From: an uncultured Rhodanobacteraceae bacterium
GTDB lineage: Bacteria > Pseudomonadota > Gammaproteobacteria > Xanthomonadales > SZUA-5
Reading direction: 5' to 3'
NCBI GenBank assembly: GCA_937928755.1
Contig: CALEZI010000094.1
Coordinates: 1 to 37,072 of the forward strand
Length of the DNA: 37,072 nt
The translations under genes and the position numbers were made by a program. How positions within the stretch are numbered: the first letter of the stretch is position 1; each line of letters begins with the position of its first letter. Below the pieces are notes generated by a model, which saw only the letters and a list, made by a program, of their open reading frames with translations, did not search any database and was not told the origin of the DNA. Of this stretch, positions 34,372-37,072 are shown piece by piece.

Positions 34372-36558
34372 ATGACCGTCTCCCGTTTGCTTCTCGCCAG
34401 CGCGCTCGCGCTTGCCGCCACTGGCGTCCGTGCGGACGCCACCTACCACGTGCTGGCGGACGGCAGTTTCAGTCAGGACTGGAGCAACACCGGGCTGATC
34501 ACCACCAACGACAACTGGAGCGGTGTGCCGAGCATCGAGGGCTATCGTGGCGACAACCTGACCGGAGCCACCGGGACCGATCCGCGCACCATCCTCGCCT
34601 TCGGTTCCAGTCCGCTGAACGTTTGGGCCAACATCAGCAATGCGTCGGCGCACGAGTCGGGCGGTGTTGCCGAGGTCGACGCGGGTGCCGACATCGGCGG
34701 CAATCCCACGGTCGCCTTTCAGGGCAGCGGCACTGCGGATGCGCCGTTCGTACTGCTGCGCCTGAACACCTCGGGCTGCAGCAACATCAGTGTCAGCTAC
34801 AACCTGCGCGACATCGACACGGCGGAACTTACGCCGGCGCAGCAAGTCGTGCTGCAGGCGCGAATCGGCGAGACCGGCGACTTCGCCAACGTCGATGGCA
34901 CTTACGTCGCCATCGCCAACAATGGCGGCACGACCCCAGGCGCCGCCGTACTGACGCCGGCCTTCGGAAATCAGGCGCAAGTGCAACTGCGCTGGCTGAC
35001 CACCAACGCAGTCAATACCGATGCCTTGATCGGCATCGACGACATTCAAGTCACCGGAACCTGCGCCGATATCCCGCCCACCGTCGCCAGCACCACGCCG
35101 GCCAACAATGCCACCAACGTTGCCCCGTCAACCAATATCGGTATCCAGTTCAGCGAAGCGGTCACCACCAATCCCGGCTGGATTGCCTTCAGTTGCACGG
35201 TCAGCGGAAATGTCGCGGCGGTGGAGTCGGGCACGGGTTCGTCGCGCACACTTGATCCGGTGCCTACGTTGGCATTCGGCGAGGTCTGCACGGGCACTGT
35301 GGTGGCCGCGAATGTCATCGATCAGGACGGCACGCCAGATCCGATGTCCGCGAACTTCGTGTTCAGCTTCACGGTTCAGGCCGATCTGCCGCCGACCGTC
35401 GTCGGCACATCGCCGGCCAACGGCGTTGGTGGCGTGGCCATCGGCAGCAACCTCATCATCAACTTCAGCGAGCCGGTGACCGTCGGCGGCAACTGGTTTT
35501 CGATCAGCTGCGCCAATTCCGGCGCGCATCCGGCCGTGGTCAGCGGCGGGCCGCAGAATTACACGCTGAACCCGGACACCGATTTCGACTTTCTGGAACT
35601 GTGCACGGTCGATCTGAATGCTGCGCTGATCGTCGATCAGGACGGCACGCCTGATCCGATGACCAGCAACTACACGTGGAGCTTCACCAGCGCCGCATCG
35701 CCGAGCGACTACTACGCCGGCGTCGACGCCAGCAATGCGACCACGCTGCGCAGCACGCTGCACGCCATCATCGACGACCACACGCGCATCGCCTACACCA
35801 ACGGAACGCCGAACACCTGGGCGGTGCTCAATCTGGCCGACCAGGACCCGGTCGACACCAGCAAGATCCTGGATGTCTACAAGAACGCGTCGTACACCAA
35901 GATCACCGGCGGCACCGGCGTCTACAACCGCGAGCATACCTGGCCCAATTCGCTGGGCTTCGGCAACAACGACCCCGAATTCGCCGGGGCACCCGCCAGC
36001 CAGCAGAATCAGCCGTACACCGACACGCACATGCTGTATCTGTCGGACACCGCCTACAACAGCAACCGCGGCAACAAGTACTTCGGCAACTGCAGCGCGT
36101 CGTGCGTTGAAGATCCGACGCAGCTGAACCATGGCCAGGGCGGCGGCAGCGGCGTCTATCCGGGCAATTCCAACTGGTACAACAGCGTGCTCTACGAAGT
36201 GTGGGGCAAACGCAAGGGCGACATGGCCCGCGCGATGTTCTACATGGATGTGCGTTATGAAGGCGGTACGCACGGAATCACCGGCGCTACCGAACCGGAC
36301 CTGCGCCTGACCGACGACCCGGACGACATCGTCAACACCGGCGGCAATGCCACTGTGGGTTACATGGGCCTGCTGTCGGTGCTGCTGCAGTGGCACATCG
36401 ACGATCCAGTGACGCCCGAGGAGATCGTTCGCAACGAGGTCATCCAGAGCTTCCAGGGCAATCGCAATCCATTCATCGACCACCCCGAGTGGGTCGCCTG
36501 CATCTGGCAGGATGTGTGCACCGCCGGCGAAGACATTTTCGACAACGGCTTCGAGTAA
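34372..36558 (+). CDS. Secreted endonuclease I family protein with Ig-like domains and FE tail
   Basis: A 728-residue exported protein with a signal peptide of about 24 residues (ALALAATGVRADA). An N-terminal beta-rich domain covers about 25 to 230. Two Ig-like (Big_5/SbsA-type) domains each begin PPTV, at about 235 and 341, with the repeated phrase VDQDGTPDPM or IDQDGTPDPM. The C-terminal endonuclease I (EndA/NucM) domain runs from about 445 to 715. It shows YNREHTWPNSLG with catalytic His522, DTHMLYLSDTAYNSNRGN, GDMARAMFYMDVRYEG and QGNRNPFIDHPEW, as in the ββα-metal nucleases. The end DIFDNGFE closely resembles the end of the protein at 13870-16593. The ATG at 34372 is preferred to the TTG at 34366. 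It probably degrades extracellular DNA for nutrition. Confidence 0.9.
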   Translation: MTVSRLLLASALALAATGVRADATYHVLADGSFSQDWSNTGLITTNDNWSGVPSIEGYRGDNLTGATGTDPRTILAFGSSPLNVWANISNASAHESGGVAEVDAGADIGGNPTVAFQGSGTADAPFVLLRLNTSGCSNISVSYNLRDIDTAELTPAQQVVLQARIGETGDFANVDGTYVAIANNGGTTPGAAVLTPAFGNQAQVQLRWLTTNAVNTDALIGIDDIQVTGTCADIPPTVASTTPANNATNVAPSTNIGIQFSEAVTTNPGWIAFSCTVSGNVAAVESGTGSSRTLDPVPTLAFGEVCTGTVVAANVIDQDGTPDPMSANFVFSFTVQADLPPTVVGTSPANGVGGVAIGSNLIINFSEPVTVGGNWFSISCANSGAHPAVVSGGPQNYTLNPDTDFDFLELCTVDLNAALIVDQDGTPDPMTSNYTWSFTSAASPSDYYAGVDASNATTLRSTLHAIIDDHTRIAYTNGTPNTWAVLNLADQDPVDTSKILDVYKNASYTKITGGTGVYNREHTWPNSLGFGNNDPEFAGAPASQQNQPYTDTHMLYLSDTAYNSNRGNKYFGNCSASCVEDPTQLNHGQGGGSGVYPGNSNWYNSVLYEVWGKRKGDMARAMFYMDVRYEGGTHGITGATEPDLRLTDDPDDIVNTGGNATVGYMGLLSVLLQWHIDDPVTPEEIVRNEVIQSFQGNRNPFIDHPEWVACIWQDVCTAGEDIFDNGFE

Positions 36559-36619
36559 AGCAGAAACGTTGTCGTGGGCCAGGGCGACGGGTGCGTCGCC
36601 CGCGCCCACCTATCGGCTA

Positions 36620-37072
36620 GATCGGAGCGTGCTCCGCTGCTTTTGCTTCACGCTCTGGTAGAGCGGAGCTTGCTCCGCTGCTCCTGCTTCACGCTCTGGT
36701 AGAGCGGAGCTTGCTCCGCTGCTTCTGCCTCACGCTCTGGTGGAGCGGAGCTTGCTCCGCTGCTTCTGCTTCACGCTCTGGTAGAGCGGAGCTTGCTCCG
36801 CTGCTTCCGCTTCACGCTCTGGTAGAGCGGAGCTTGCTCCGCTGCTTCCGCTTCACGCTCTGGTAGAGCGGAGCTTGCTCCGCTGCTTCCCCGCTTCACG
36901 CTCTGGTAGAGCGGAGCTTGCTCCGCTGCTTTTCGCGGTCTGGGATTGAAGAGCAGCGGAGCAAGCTCCGCTCTACAGAAGCCAAGGCATGCGGTCTGAC
37001 TACGCGTTTCGCCGTCGGGGATTGAAGAGCAGCGGAGCAAGCTCCGCTCTACAGAAGCCAAGGCATGCGGTC
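36620..37072. repeat. GTAG-headed palindrome array (family G)
   Basis: Eight direct copies of a unit of about 41 bases: (GTAG)AGCGGAGCTTGCTCCGCT, then a spacer ending GCTTCACGCTCTGG. The first copy is degenerate, the fourth has GTGG, and the last is 43 bases. Two copies in the opposite orientation follow, starting near 36944 and 37020, about 76 bases apart, each ending CTAC followed by AGAAGCCAAGGCATGCGGTC. The arms are eight bases with TT or AA centre, like family A. The near-identical spacers show this is not a CRISPR. It runs to the window end and no gene was seen from 36559. Confidence 0.93.

Noticed and set aside
36620..37072. Possible CRISPR array
   Set aside because: The spacers are nearly identical, the units are palindromic, and orientation flips; no cas gene is near.

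Overview
The window is about 37 kb of GC-rich chromosomal DNA from a gammaproteobacterium, most likely of the Xanthomonadales/Lysobacterales (Dokdonella, Rhodanobacter or Lysobacter-like). The reasons are the gpmI-envC-ctpA order, a DUF1820 protein, a GspA/GspB-type secretion pair, a RibB with a degenerate GTP-cyclohydrolase-II-like tail, and many short GTAG- or GTGG-headed palindromes resembling the SMAG/REP elements of Stenotrophomonas. No tRNA, rRNA, transposase, phage gene or CRISPR array was seen. The lineage is inferred from gene content only.

Layout. 390-4629 (+): gpmI, envC-like LytM factor and ctpA, for glycolysis and cell-wall maintenance. 5065-8912 (-): exeA/gspA-like ATPase, gspB, rhomboid protease and DUF1820 protein. 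9501-16593 (+): a tight unit of ECF-type sigma factor, membrane anti-sigma-like protein, exported TPR-CHAT protease-like protein and a 907-residue secreted protein. 16712-17882 (+): xseB-ispA. 18006-20217: two divergent SDR oxidoreductases and a CheY-like regulator. 20590-21768 (+): pgk. 22003-24139 (-): hutU and a DUF454 membrane protein. 24491-26885 (-): hypCDE, the maturation core for the NiFe-hydrogenase Fe(CN)2CO group, with no hydrogenase in view. 27185-29514 (+): a two-gene ABC transporter. 29597-34187 (-): a NrtR-like Nudix regulator, a small exported protein, a PagL-like lipid A deacylase, purD and a ribBX-type ribB. 34372-36558 (+): a secreted endonuclease I with Ig-like domains. The window ends in a dense palindrome array.

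The most striking non-coding feature is that nearly every intergenic gap holds an inverted pair of short palindromes. At least seven unrelated stem sequences share one architecture: a GTAG or GTGG head followed by a stem-loop. All five convergent gene junctions carry one, and two genes (the + strand SDR and purD) take their stop codon from the repeat. The elements are sometimes nested inside longer inverted repeats (8972-9297 and 24203-24471).

The best candidates for unexplored biology are the sigma/anti-sigma/CHAT/secreted-protein operon, the shared C-terminal tail ([DE][DE]-[VI]-F-x-N-[DG]-F-E at the stop) on the two large secreted proteins at 13870-16593 and 34372-36558, and the multi-family GTRG palindromes. 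These are inferences from sequence reading; no searches were run.
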